Source of the DNA: an uncultured Clostridia bacterium
Lineage (GTDB): Bacteria; Bacillota; Clostridia; TANB77; CAG-508
NCBI GenBank assembly: GCA_947631725.1
Contig: CANRML010000013.1
Location: 1-18,174 of the forward strand
Direction: 5' to 3'
DNA: 18,174 nucleotides
The notes beneath the pieces are model-generated. The model did no database searches. It worked only from the letters and a program-made list of their open reading frames with translations, and had not been told where the DNA came from. Below, piece by piece: positions 7,806 through 14,687 of the stretch (positions within the stretch are counted from its first letter, which is position 1; the number at the start of each line of letters is the position of its first letter). The position numbers were made by a program, and so were the translations under genes.

Positions 7806-8672
7806 ATGGATTTGTTAAAAGAAATATTCGGACATAAAATAGAAGTATATGCTTTTGTAGGACCATCAGGAACAGGAAAGAGTTATAGAGCTCAAATGGT
7901 AGCAGGAGAAAAAGATATAGATTATATCATAGATGATGGACTTCTTATAAAAGATAATGAAGTAGTAGCAGGCGAATCTGCAAAAAAAGCACCTACAAAA
8001 ATTGAAACAGTAAAACATGCTCTATTTTATAAAGAAGAGGAAAAACAAGAAATTATAAAAGCTATAAAGCAATACAAGCCAGAAAAGATATTGATTTTGG
8101 GAACATCTGATGGTATGGTAAAAAAAATTGCTTCTAATTTAGGATTGCCAGAAATTCAAGAAATAATATATATTGACCAAGTCGCAACACAGCAGGAAAT
8201 GGAAACAGCAAGAAGAATTAGAGTAACAGAAGGAAAACATGTTATTCCTGTTCCTACATTTGAAATCAAAAAAGACTTTTCAGGATATTTATTAGATCCT
8301 TTACAAATTTTTAAAAGCAAAGGAAAGGGAGAAAAACCGTATATATCTGAAAAATCAATAATCAGACCAACATTTAGCTATATGGGTAATTTTACTATAT
8401 CAGATACAGTATTTAGACAAATATTGGAACACTTAGCAAATAAAACAGAAGGAATACATAGAATTCAAAAAGTAAGAGTATCTAATTTTGGAGAAGGTGC
8501 TAGCCTATACATGGAAATTACAGCTACATATGGTACAAATGTAATGAACGAAATAAAAGAATTTAAAGAAAAAGCAACAAAAGAAATTGAAAATTTAACT
8601 TCAATGAATATTGTAGATTTAGAAATTGTTGTAAAAAATATTTATGTGCCACAAAATGAAGAAAATACATAG
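7806..8672 (+). CDS. P-loop NTPase-like protein with C-terminal Asp23-like domain
   Basis: 288 residues. The start is supported by AAAGGA nine bases upstream. Residues 15-26 form a Walker A (YAFVGPSGTGKS), followed by a beta strand with two acidic residues (DYIIDDGLLI) and a second strand KILILGTSDG near residue 97. The N-terminal 165 residues therefore look like a small nucleotide-binding domain. The end of that part has a conserved-looking HVIPVPTFEI. From about residue 178 the pattern changes to an Asp23/Gls24-like domain: TFSYMGNFTISDTVFRQILE, then GIHRIQKVRVSNFGEGASLYMEITATYG and a helix plus final strand IVDLEIVVKNIYV. Asp23 proteins are linked to envelope homeostasis. No membrane segment is seen. 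Function is unknown; placement before cmk and plsC suggests a link to envelope or lipid growth. Confidence 0.85.
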   Translation: MDLLKEIFGHKIEVYAFVGPSGTGKSYRAQMVAGEKDIDYIIDDGLLIKDNEVVAGESAKKAPTKIETVKHALFYKEEEKQEIIKAIKQYKPEKILILGTSDGMVKKIASNLGLPEIQEIIYIDQVATQQEMETARRIRVTEGKHVIPVPTFEIKKDFSGYLLDPLQIFKSKGKGEKPYISEKSIIRPTFSYMGNFTISDTVFRQILEHLANKTEGIHRIQKVRVSNFGEGASLYMEITATYGTNVMNEIKEFKEKATKEIENLTSMNIVDLEIVVKNIYVPQNEENT

Positions 8673-8687
8673 AAAGAGGGAATAAAA

Positions 8688-9368
8688 ATGTCATTTATTG
8701 TTGCAATTGATGGACCTGCCGGAAGCGGAAAAGGAACTATTACAAAATTAGTTGGAGAAAAATTAGGATTAGTTAATATTGATACAGGTGCAACATTTAG
8801 ATCTGTTACATTAGCTATGTTAAAACAAAATATAAAAGCAACAGAAACAGAAAAAATAGAAGAACTATTAGAAAATATATCTATAGAACTAAGGAAAGAA
8901 GAAAATGAACAAAAAGTATTTTTAAATGGCGAAGATGTGTCTTTACAAATTAGAGAAAAACCAGTAAATGATTTCGTATCAAAGGTTTCTACATTAAAAA
9001 TAGTAAGAGACAGATTATTAATATTGCAAAGAAAGATAGCAGAAGGAAAAAATGTAATAATGGAAGGTAGAGATATTGGAACAACAGTATTTCCAAATGC
9101 AAATGTTAAAATATATTTAGATGCAACTCCAGAAGAAAGAGCAAAAAGAAGAGTTTTGCAAAACAATGAAAAAGGAATAAAAACAACATATGAGGAAGCT
9201 TTAGAAAATGTAAAAACTAGGGATAAGATAGATTCAACTAGAGAAATAGCACCACTAAAAAAAGCAGAAGATGCAATATATATTGATAGTACAAATATGT
9301 CAATTCAAGAAGTAGTAGAAACAATATGTAAAATTATAGAAGAACATAGGAAAGAGGAAAAAAATTGA
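8688..9368 (+). CDS. cmk: Cytidylate kinase
   Basis: Transfers phosphate from ATP to CMP or dCMP in pyrimidine nucleotide recycling, in the cytoplasm. The 226 residues match the family. Residues 5-17 carry the P-loop (VAIDGPAGSGKGT). NIDTGATFRSVTLAMLK is the CMP-binding segment, KPVNDFVSKVSTL matches the conserved 'R..evs..vS..a', and VIMEGRDIGTTVFPNANVKI is diagnostic. The LID-like region has ERAKRR, and DKIDSTREIAPLKKAEDA is the C-terminal signature ('RD..D..R..aPL..A.DA'). It overlaps plsC by four bases (TTGA) and follows the P-loop/Asp23 gene by 15 bases. cmk next to plsC is a common clostridial arrangement. Confidence 0.96.
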   Translation: MSFIVAIDGPAGSGKGTITKLVGEKLGLVNIDTGATFRSVTLAMLKQNIKATETEKIEELLENISIELRKEENEQKVFLNGEDVSLQIREKPVNDFVSKVSTLKIVRDRLLILQRKIAEGKNVIMEGRDIGTTVFPNANVKIYLDATPEERAKRRVLQNNEKGIKTTYEEALENVKTRDKIDSTREIAPLKKAEDAIYIDSTNMSIQEVVETICKIIEEHRKEEKN

Positions 9369-10027
9369 AAAAAGTAAAAAACAGTTCTAAAAAATTTGAT
9401 AAACCAGGAGATTCATGGTTTGCAAAACTACAAAGAAGAATAGTTTGGGGAGCTTTAAGAGGATTATATAAAGTAGTATATCGAATTAAAGTAGAAGGAG
9501 AAGAAAATATTCCTAAAGAAGGAGCATTTATTATTTGTGGAAATCATATTGACTTTATAAAAGTTCCAGTTATTGTACTATTTGCTCAAAGAAAAATTAA
9601 CTTTATTGGAAAAGCAGAGCTTTTTAAAAATCCATTTTTAAAAAGGCTTGGAGAACTATTTGATGTAATACCTGTAAAAAGAGGAAAACAAGATGTAGAT
9701 TCTATGAAAAAATCATTAAAAGTTTTAGCAAATAATGAAGGCTTAGGACTATTTCCAGAAGGAACAACACGAGGATTAGAAAAAGGTGTTAAAGTAAAAA
9801 ATGGAGCAGCATTTATGGCATTAAGAACAGGAACAGTTATTGTACCAGTTGGGGTTGAGGTAACTAAAAGACCATTTCCAAAAATTATTGTAAGATATGG
9901 AAAAGTATTAGATTATTCTCAGTATCAATCGAGAAATCCAGAAAAAGAAACATTAGAAAAAGTAACAGAGGAAATGATGGATGTTATAAAAGACTTAGCA
10001 AATTTTGACAAAAGTGATAAAAAGTAG
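9365..10027 (+). CDS. plsC: 1-acylglycerol-3-phosphate acyltransferase family protein (PlsC-like)
   Basis: Membrane-associated acyltransferase expected to add the second acyl chain to lysophosphatidate in phospholipid synthesis. 220 residues. The start is TTG at 9365, overlapping the cmk TGA, with AAAGAGG upstream. Family motifs are EGEENIPKEGAFIICGNH (about 41-58), a central FIGKAELFKNPF with VIPVKRGK, and the glycerol-phosphate site FPEGTTRG (about 132-139), then VPVGVE. The catalytic HX4D motif is altered: the sequence reads NHIDFIKVP, so the position of the catalytic Asp is Lys and an Asp sits two residues after His. Either this is a variant clade or it has a changed reaction. The promoter for typA lies inside its last codons. 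Confidence 0.88.
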   Translation: MKKVKNSSKKFDKPGDSWFAKLQRRIVWGALRGLYKVVYRIKVEGEENIPKEGAFIICGNHIDFIKVPVIVLFAQRKINFIGKAELFKNPFLKRLGELFDVIPVKRGKQDVDSMKKSLKVLANNEGLGLFPEGTTRGLEKGVKVKNGAAFMALRTGTVIVPVGVEVTKRPFPKIIVRYGKVLDYSQYQSRNPEKETLEKVTEEMMDVIKDLANFDKSDKK

Positions 10028-10033
10028 TATAAT
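10005..10033 (+). promoter_or_regulatory. Consensus sigma-A promoter for typA, inside the 3' end of plsC
   Basis: Perfect TTGACA (10005-10010), 17 bases, perfect TATAAT (10028-10033). The -35 overlaps the last plsC codons and the -10 just follows its stop. Predicted transcription start is near 10040, about 90 bases before the typA ATG. Confidence 0.85.
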
Positions 10034-10045
10034 AGAAATGTTGTA

Positions 10046-10094
10046 AAAATATAATTTTGGCAATGCTAAAGCATTTGGCCAAAATTTATATTTT
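10046..10094 (+). promoter_or_regulatory. Long hairpin at the 5' end of the typA leader
   Basis: Three stacked stems: AATGC/GCATT around a TAAA loop (10062-10066, 10071-10075), TTTTGGC/GCCAAAA (10055-10061, 10078-10084) and AAAATATAA/TTATATTTT (10046-10054, 10086-10094). That is about 21 pairs with only a 2-base and a 1-base bulge. It starts within some six bases of the predicted transcription start. It could be a 5' mRNA-stabilising stem, a weak terminator for plsC read-through (its 3' arm is U-rich but no U run follows), or a regulatory leader. Confidence 0.6.
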
Positions 10095-10129
10095 GTAAGA
10101 GAGTTTTAAACATAGAAGGAGATAGAAAA

Positions 10130-11950
10130 ATGAACAATCAAAATATTAGAAATATTGCAATTATTGCACACGTTGACCATGGAAAAACAACATTAGTAGA
10201 TGCAATGTTAAAACAAAGCCATGTATTTAGAGATAATGAACAAGTACAAGAAAGAATAATGGATTCAAATGATTTGGAAAAAGAAAGAGGAATTACAATT
10301 CTTTCTAAAAATACATCTGTTATGTATAAAGATATAAAAATAAATATTGTAGATACACCAGGACATGCAGACTTTGGAGGAGAAGTAGAAAGAGTATTAA
10401 AAACTGTAGATGGTGTTTTACTATTAGTAGATGCATTTGAAGGTGCTATGCCACAAACAAGAGAGGTATTAAAAAAATCTTTAGCACTAGGACTAAAACC
10501 TATAGTAGTTATCAATAAAATAGATAGACCTGGAGCTAGACCAGAAAAAGTAGTTGATGAAGTAATAGAATTATTTATTGAATTAAATGCAACAGATGAA
10601 CAATTAGACTTCCCAGTAGTATATGCATCAGCTAAATCAGGAATAGCAAAAATGAATTTAGATGATGAAGATAAAGACTTGACATGTTTATTTGAAACAA
10701 TAATCTCAACTATACAAGCACCAAATTGTGATATTGAAGGACCAGCTCAAATGCTAGTTTCAAATATTGAATATGACGATTATGTAGGAAGAATAGCAGT
10801 AGGAAGAATTGAAAGAGGAAAAATCAAATTAAATATGCCAGTTGCAATTTGCGGAAAAGAAGACAAAATATTACAAGGAAGAATTGCAAAACTTTATACA
10901 CATATTGGACTAAAAAGAGAAGAAGTAGAAGAAGCATCTGCTGGTGATATTGTTGCATTAGCAGGAATTTCAAATATCAATATAGGTGATACAATTTGTG
11001 ACTTAAATCATCCAGAAAAAATACCATTTGTTGATATTGATGAGCCAACAGTATCAATGACATTTAGTGTTAATAATGGACCATTTGCAGGAAAAGAAGG
11101 ACAATTCATTACTTCTAGACATATTAGAGATAGACTATTCAAAGAACTAGAAAGAAATGTTAGTTTGCGTGTAAAAGAAACAGAAAGTCCAGATTCCTTT
11201 GAGGTATCAGGTAGAGGAGAATTACATTTATCTATTTTAATTGAAACTATGAGAAGAGAAGGATTTGAACTATTAGTATCAAGACCAAAAGTTATTATCA
11301 AAGAAATAAATGGAGAAAAGTGTGAACCAATAGAAAGATTAGTTGTTAATGTTCCAGATGATTGTGTAGGAAATGTAATTGAAAAACTAGGTAGAAGAAA
11401 AGCAGAAATGGTAAATATGGAACCAGCTGAATTAGGACATACTAAAATCGAATTTAAAATACCAGCAAGAGGACTAATTGGATATAGAACAGAATTCTTA
11501 ACAGATACAAAAGGCGAAGGAGTAATGAATCATATATTTGATTCTTATGAACCATATAAAGGAGATATAGTTGCAAGAGTTAGAGGAACAATTGTAGCAT
11601 TTGAAGCAGGTAAATCTATTACATATGGATTATATAATGCTCAAGATAAAGGAGAATTATTTATTGGACCAGGTGTTGATGTATATGAAGGGATGATTGT
11701 TGGATTAAACTCAAGAGGAGAAGATTTAGCAATAAATGTATGTAAAGAAAAACATCTAACAAATACAAGAGCATCAGGCTCAGATGATGCATTACGTTTA
11801 GTACCACCAATTCAAATGTCTTTAGAAAAAGCAATAGAATTTATACAAGATGACGAATTAGTAGAAGTAACACCAAAATCTATTAGACTAAGGAAAAAAA
11901 TCTTAGATAGTAAAGAAAGAGAAAGAGCAGCAAGAAATGCAAGTAAATAG
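10130..11950 (+). CDS. typA: Translational GTPase TypA/BipA
   Basis: Ribosome-associated GTPase of the EF-G family, involved in ribosome assembly and stress or cold adaptation. The 606 residues are full length. G motifs are all present: AHVDHGKTTLVD (residues 13-24), ERGITI, DTPGHADFGGEVERVL, NKIDRPGARP and SAKSG. The family-specific stretches SGRGELHLSILIETMRREG, IPARGLIGYRTEFLTDT and the C-terminal domain (YGLYNAQDKGELFIGPG, KHLTNTRASGSD) confirm TypA rather than EF-G or LepA. Ribosome binding site AGAAGGAG. Own consensus promoter and hairpin leader upstream; 21 bases separate it from the next small gene, so these may be cotranscribed. Confidence 0.98.
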   Translation: MNNQNIRNIAIIAHVDHGKTTLVDAMLKQSHVFRDNEQVQERIMDSNDLEKERGITILSKNTSVMYKDIKINIVDTPGHADFGGEVERVLKTVDGVLLLVDAFEGAMPQTREVLKKSLALGLKPIVVINKIDRPGARPEKVVDEVIELFIELNATDEQLDFPVVYASAKSGIAKMNLDDEDKDLTCLFETIISTIQAPNCDIEGPAQMLVSNIEYDDYVGRIAVGRIERGKIKLNMPVAICGKEDKILQGRIAKLYTHIGLKREEVEEASAGDIVALAGISNINIGDTICDLNHPEKIPFVDIDEPTVSMTFSVNNGPFAGKEGQFITSRHIRDRLFKELERNVSLRVKETESPDSFEVSGRGELHLSILIETMRREGFELLVSRPKVIIKEINGEKCEPIERLVVNVPDDCVGNVIEKLGRRKAEMVNMEPAELGHTKIEFKIPARGLIGYRTEFLTDTKGEGVMNHIFDSYEPYKGDIVARVRGTIVAFEAGKSITYGLYNAQDKGELFIGPGVDVYEGMIVGLNSRGEDLAINVCKEKHLTNTRASGSDDALRLVPPIQMSLEKAIEFIQDDELVEVTPKSIRLRKKILDSKERERAARNASK

Positions 11951-11971
11951 TATAAAAAAAAGGAAGTAGAA

Positions 11972-12352
11972 ATGGAAGAATTAGGGAAAAAAAGAATAAC
12001 AAAAATGACAAAAATTGCATGGCAATTGGAAATGACTAAAATAGGTAGAGAAATATCTTATAGAGAGAATCAAAAAACAAATATGCTTGAAAGAACCCAA
12101 ATGGGATTAGATAAAGATGCTTCTAATAGAAATTATATAACAGGAAAAATAGTAAAGCACTTAATGGAAGGTATGGAAAAAGAAGAAGCAATAGAAAAAG
12201 TAATGGAAGAAGAAAAAGAAGTAGTAGAAAGCTTTGAATACTTAAAAAAGGCAGGATTAGATTTAAAAGTAGTATTTTCTAATTGGGCAAATGATAAAAA
12301 CATAAAAAAGAAAATGCATGAAATGGAAAATAATAAAGGAGAAGAAAGATAA
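11972..12352 (+). CDS. Small charged protein of unknown function
   Basis: 126 residues, not recognised. AAAGGAAG precedes the ATG. It is almost entirely helical in appearance and rich in Glu, Lys and Met. Features include an ERTQMGLDKDASNRNYITGK segment (residues about 46-66), then two helices with MEEEKEVVESFEYLKKAGLD and VVFSNWANDKNIKKK. No membrane segment, no cysteine and no enzyme motif. The stop codon shares one base with the start of the O-methyltransferase gene (TAATG, 12350-12354), which indicates translational coupling and supports a real gene. Confidence 0.75.
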   Translation: MEELGKKRITKMTKIAWQLEMTKIGREISYRENQKTNMLERTQMGLDKDASNRNYITGKIVKHLMEGMEKEEAIEKVMEEEKEVVESFEYLKKAGLDLKVVFSNWANDKNIKKKMHEMENNKGEER

Positions 12353-12939
12353 TGCTTCAAGAAAAAGTGCAAGAAATAAAAGAAAAAGCTTTAGAAAATC
12401 ATATTCCAATAATAATGGATGACACACTTGAAGAAATAGAAAAAATATTAAAGCCAAATCCACCTAAAACAATACTAGAAATAGGTACAGCAGTAGGATA
12501 TTCTGCTATATGCTTTTCAAAATTCTTACAAGATGGGGGACATATTGATACAATAGAAAGAGAAGAAGAAAGAATTAAAGAAGCAAAACAAAATTTTATA
12601 GATGTTGGTGTAGAGAATAAAATATATATATATGAAGGAGATGCAGTAGAAATATTACCAACATTAAATAAAACTTATGATATGGTTTTTATTGATGCAG
12701 CAAAAGGTAAATATCCATTTTTTCTAAGTCAAGCACTTAGGATGTTAAATCAAAACGGAATTATTTTTGCAGATAATATTTTATACAAAGGATATGTTAT
12801 GAGTGATTATAACAAACATAAACAACGCACAGCTGTTAGAAATTTAAGAGAATATATAAAGGAAGTAACAGAAAATCCAGAGTTAGAAACAGAAATTTTA
12901 GAAATTGGAGATGGATTAGCAGTTAGCAAGAAAAAATAG
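12352..12939 (+). CDS. trmR: Class I SAM-dependent O-methyltransferase, TrmR-like
   Basis: 195 residues of the cation-dependent O-methyltransferase family. The SAM-binding motif ILEIGTAVGYSA lies at residues 41-52, the acidic ribose-binding strand HIDTIEREEERIKEAKQNF follows, and MVFIDAAKGKYPFFL and GIIFADNILYKGYV carry the metal-binding Asp residues. In Bacillus the relative YrrM (TrmR) methylates 5-hydroxyuridine at tRNA position 34 to 5-methoxyuridine. A TrhP-like U32 gene, which makes the hydroxyuridine, lies 1.7 kb downstream, and this supports the specific call. The start overlaps the previous stop by one base. A long bidirectional terminator follows. Confidence 0.82.
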   Translation: MLQEKVQEIKEKALENHIPIIMDDTLEEIEKILKPNPPKTILEIGTAVGYSAICFSKFLQDGGHIDTIEREEERIKEAKQNFIDVGVENKIYIYEGDAVEILPTLNKTYDMVFIDAAKGKYPFFLSQALRMLNQNGIIFADNILYKGYVMSDYNKHKQRTAVRNLREYIKEVTENPELETEILEIGDGLAVSKKK

Positions 12940-12973
12940 AGATTATCATTTTAATTGATAATCTCTATTTTTT
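12931..12973. terminator. Bidirectional terminator between convergent genes
   Basis: Perfect 18-bp stem (12931-12948 paired with 12956-12973; core ATAGAGATTATCA/TGATAATCTCTAT) with a 7-base loop, flanked by A6 and T6. It serves the methyltransferase gene on the plus strand and the orphan gene on the minus strand, and overlaps both stop codons. Confidence 0.93.
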
Positions 12974-14582
12974 AAATTTCTAAACTATTATCAAAATCAG
13001 CAAAATCTCGTTTTCCTTTCAATTTTGCTTTAGAAGCAATAAAATTTGAATAAGAAGAAAAATCAAGATGAGGAACACCTTCTGGTAAAGAATCTGCATG
13101 GGCTTTTGCATGCTTTGCAAATATATGCATAAAAGCCATTTCTGGTTCTAACAAGTAAGTATAAGAAGTATTATTTGAAAAAGTTGTTGTAAAAAAGAAG
13201 GTTCCCATCAAATCCATGATATCTATATCAGGATTTCCTTCTAATAAATCCATTAATGTCGATGTAGAAGAATCAAGTGCTAAAGGATTAACATCATAAA
13301 TTTTTGCAAGAATTGGATTTTGTTTTTGATTATTTACTTTTTTTTGTTTATGGTCATCATGATCATAATCATATAAAATATGTGCTAAAAATGTTCTCAT
13401 TTGACCTTCCATTTTATAATTATATGTTAAATTCATAAGACAAGCATGTAGTGCTTTATAAGTTTCTACACCTGTTTGTTCATCCAGTTTAGGAGAGTTA
13501 ATATAATCTTTTTCTTTTATAATATGAAAATCATTTTCTTGCTCAAAAAATTTAATTGTTGGTCTAATTACTTTCTTAATAGCTTCCTCACAAGTTTTTT
13601 CATCATATTTTTTTAAAGTTAGTTGTTCTTTTTCAAGCCTACTTGTTAAATTTACACGTTCACCTTGCAAAGTTGTTAAAAAATAACTATCAAGAGTTTC
13701 ATCATAAGTTATTGTTTCTACTGGTAAAACCTCACCATTTTGTAATAAAATTGCATCTTGCAAAAGTGTTACTTTACCATCAGAATCCTTTAAAGCATTT
13801 TCGAGTTTCCTTTGAGCAGTAGATACTGTTTTAGGATATACTAGATACTCTGGATTAAGAGGATATTCATTTCCATTAACTGAAACACACTTAATATATT
13901 GAGATTTTTCTACAATATCAGTTTCAGGATTAAATTTAATAGATGGTTGGATTTTATGAATTATCTCCTGTTCATTTGGATTATTCGTTTTTTCTACAAT
14001 ACAAACAGAACCATCCTCTAAAGTTTTTATTGAGGCAATAGGATAATTAACATTTTTCACAATAAAGCTATATGCAAAAGTATCAGCAGTCTTAGATATA
14101 GTTTTTATAAAAGTATTTTTTTCTTTATCTGTAAAACCGCTAAAAATTATACTAAAAGACTGAACAGTATCAATTCCAGATGCAGTAAAAGTTAAAATTT
14201 GATGCTTTATTTTTTCAAACTTTTCAGGTGGTAAAAAACTTAAATATGTATCAATAGCTGTTTCTTGCTTTTTAATTTTTTCTGGACTTTGAACAGCTTT
14301 ATCTTCTAAATCTTCAAGAAAGATAGTTGATATATTTTCAGATATTTTTAATATTTTCTTATCAAGAAAACTCTTTTTAGCTTTTAATCTTGCAGTAAAA
14401 GATAAATCAATATTAGGTAATTGTGAGTGAACATATTGATGTAATGCAGTAAACAGCTCACGAAGTAATGGAATACATTGCTCATAATTATTGTATTCCT
14501 TTAAAAATATATTAGGATCAATGTCAGGATGTATTGAGTGACATTGATATTCAAATTCTTCTTCAATAATAGAGTATGCCAT
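12972..14582 (-). CDS. Large soluble protein of unknown function
   Basis: 536 residues from the second ATG; the ATG at 14588 would leave only 2 bases after AGGAGG (14596-14591), while 14582 leaves 8. No signal peptide, membrane helix or recognised catalytic motif. The N-terminal 60 residues are helical and end in LPNIDLSFTARLKAKKS. Residues about 180-330 look beta-rich, with repeated short hairpins (IASIKTLEDGSVCIVEKTN, TLLQDAILLQNGEVLPVE, YFLTTLQGERVNL). The C-terminal part contains HILYDYDHDDHKQKK and a long helical region ending MAFMHIFAKHAKAHA. It has its own promoter and is inverted relative to its neighbours, splitting the TrmR- and TrhP-like pair. Codon use resembles the surroundings, so recent transfer is not evident. 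Confidence 0.8.
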   Translation of the reverse strand: MAYSIIEEEFEYQCHSIHPDIDPNIFLKEYNNYEQCIPLLRELFTALHQYVHSQLPNIDLSFTARLKAKKSFLDKKILKISENISTIFLEDLEDKAVQSPEKIKKQETAIDTYLSFLPPEKFEKIKHQILTFTASGIDTVQSFSIIFSGFTDKEKNTFIKTISKTADTFAYSFIVKNVNYPIASIKTLEDGSVCIVEKTNNPNEQEIIHKIQPSIKFNPETDIVEKSQYIKCVSVNGNEYPLNPEYLVYPKTVSTAQRKLENALKDSDGKVTLLQDAILLQNGEVLPVETITYDETLDSYFLTTLQGERVNLTSRLEKEQLTLKKYDEKTCEEAIKKVIRPTIKFFEQENDFHIIKEKDYINSPKLDEQTGVETYKALHACLMNLTYNYKMEGQMRTFLAHILYDYDHDDHKQKKVNNQKQNPILAKIYDVNPLALDSSTSTLMDLLEGNPDIDIMDLMGTFFFTTTFSNNTSYTYLLEPEMAFMHIFAKHAKAHADSLPEGVPHLDFSSYSNFIASKAKLKGKRDFADFDNSLEI

Positions 14583-14606
14583 AAACATTTCCTCCTACTC
14601 ATATAT

Positions 14607-14635
14607 AGTATACCACATTTTGCAAACATTGACAA
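14607..14635 (-). promoter_or_regulatory. Sigma-A promoter for the orphan gene
   Basis: On the minus strand TTGTCA (14635-14630), 17 bases, TATACT (14612-14607). The ribosome binding site AGGAGG is at 14596-14591. Its -35 shares bases with that of the divergent promoter. Confidence 0.72.
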
Positions 14636-14657
14636 GATTTATAAATGCAGGTATAAT
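14629..14657 (+). promoter_or_regulatory. Consensus sigma-A promoter for the U32 peptidase gene
   Basis: Perfect TTGACA (14629-14634), 17 bases, perfect TATAAT (14652-14657). The start codon at 14688 has AAAGGA upstream. The -35 is shared with the minus-strand promoter. Confidence 0.87.
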
Positions 14658-14687
14658 ATAACAAATGAGTAAAGAAAGGAAAATGAA

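Noticed and set aside
8642..9166. Minus-strand open frame opposite cmk
   Set aside because: It is antisense to a fully conserved cytidylate kinase, and its F/S/N-rich composition reflects AT-rich reverse-strand reading.
10046..10094. Known riboswitch or T-box in the typA leader
   Set aside because: The leader is only about 90 bases and contains a single hairpin. No T-box sequence, and no glycine, SAM, purine or other recognisable riboswitch core.
14380..14440. Resemblance of the orphan's FTARLKAKKSF stretch to the RelA/SpoT synthetase motif
   Set aside because: Only a few residues match. The downstream metal-binding and catalytic segments of (p)ppGpp synthetases are not visible.
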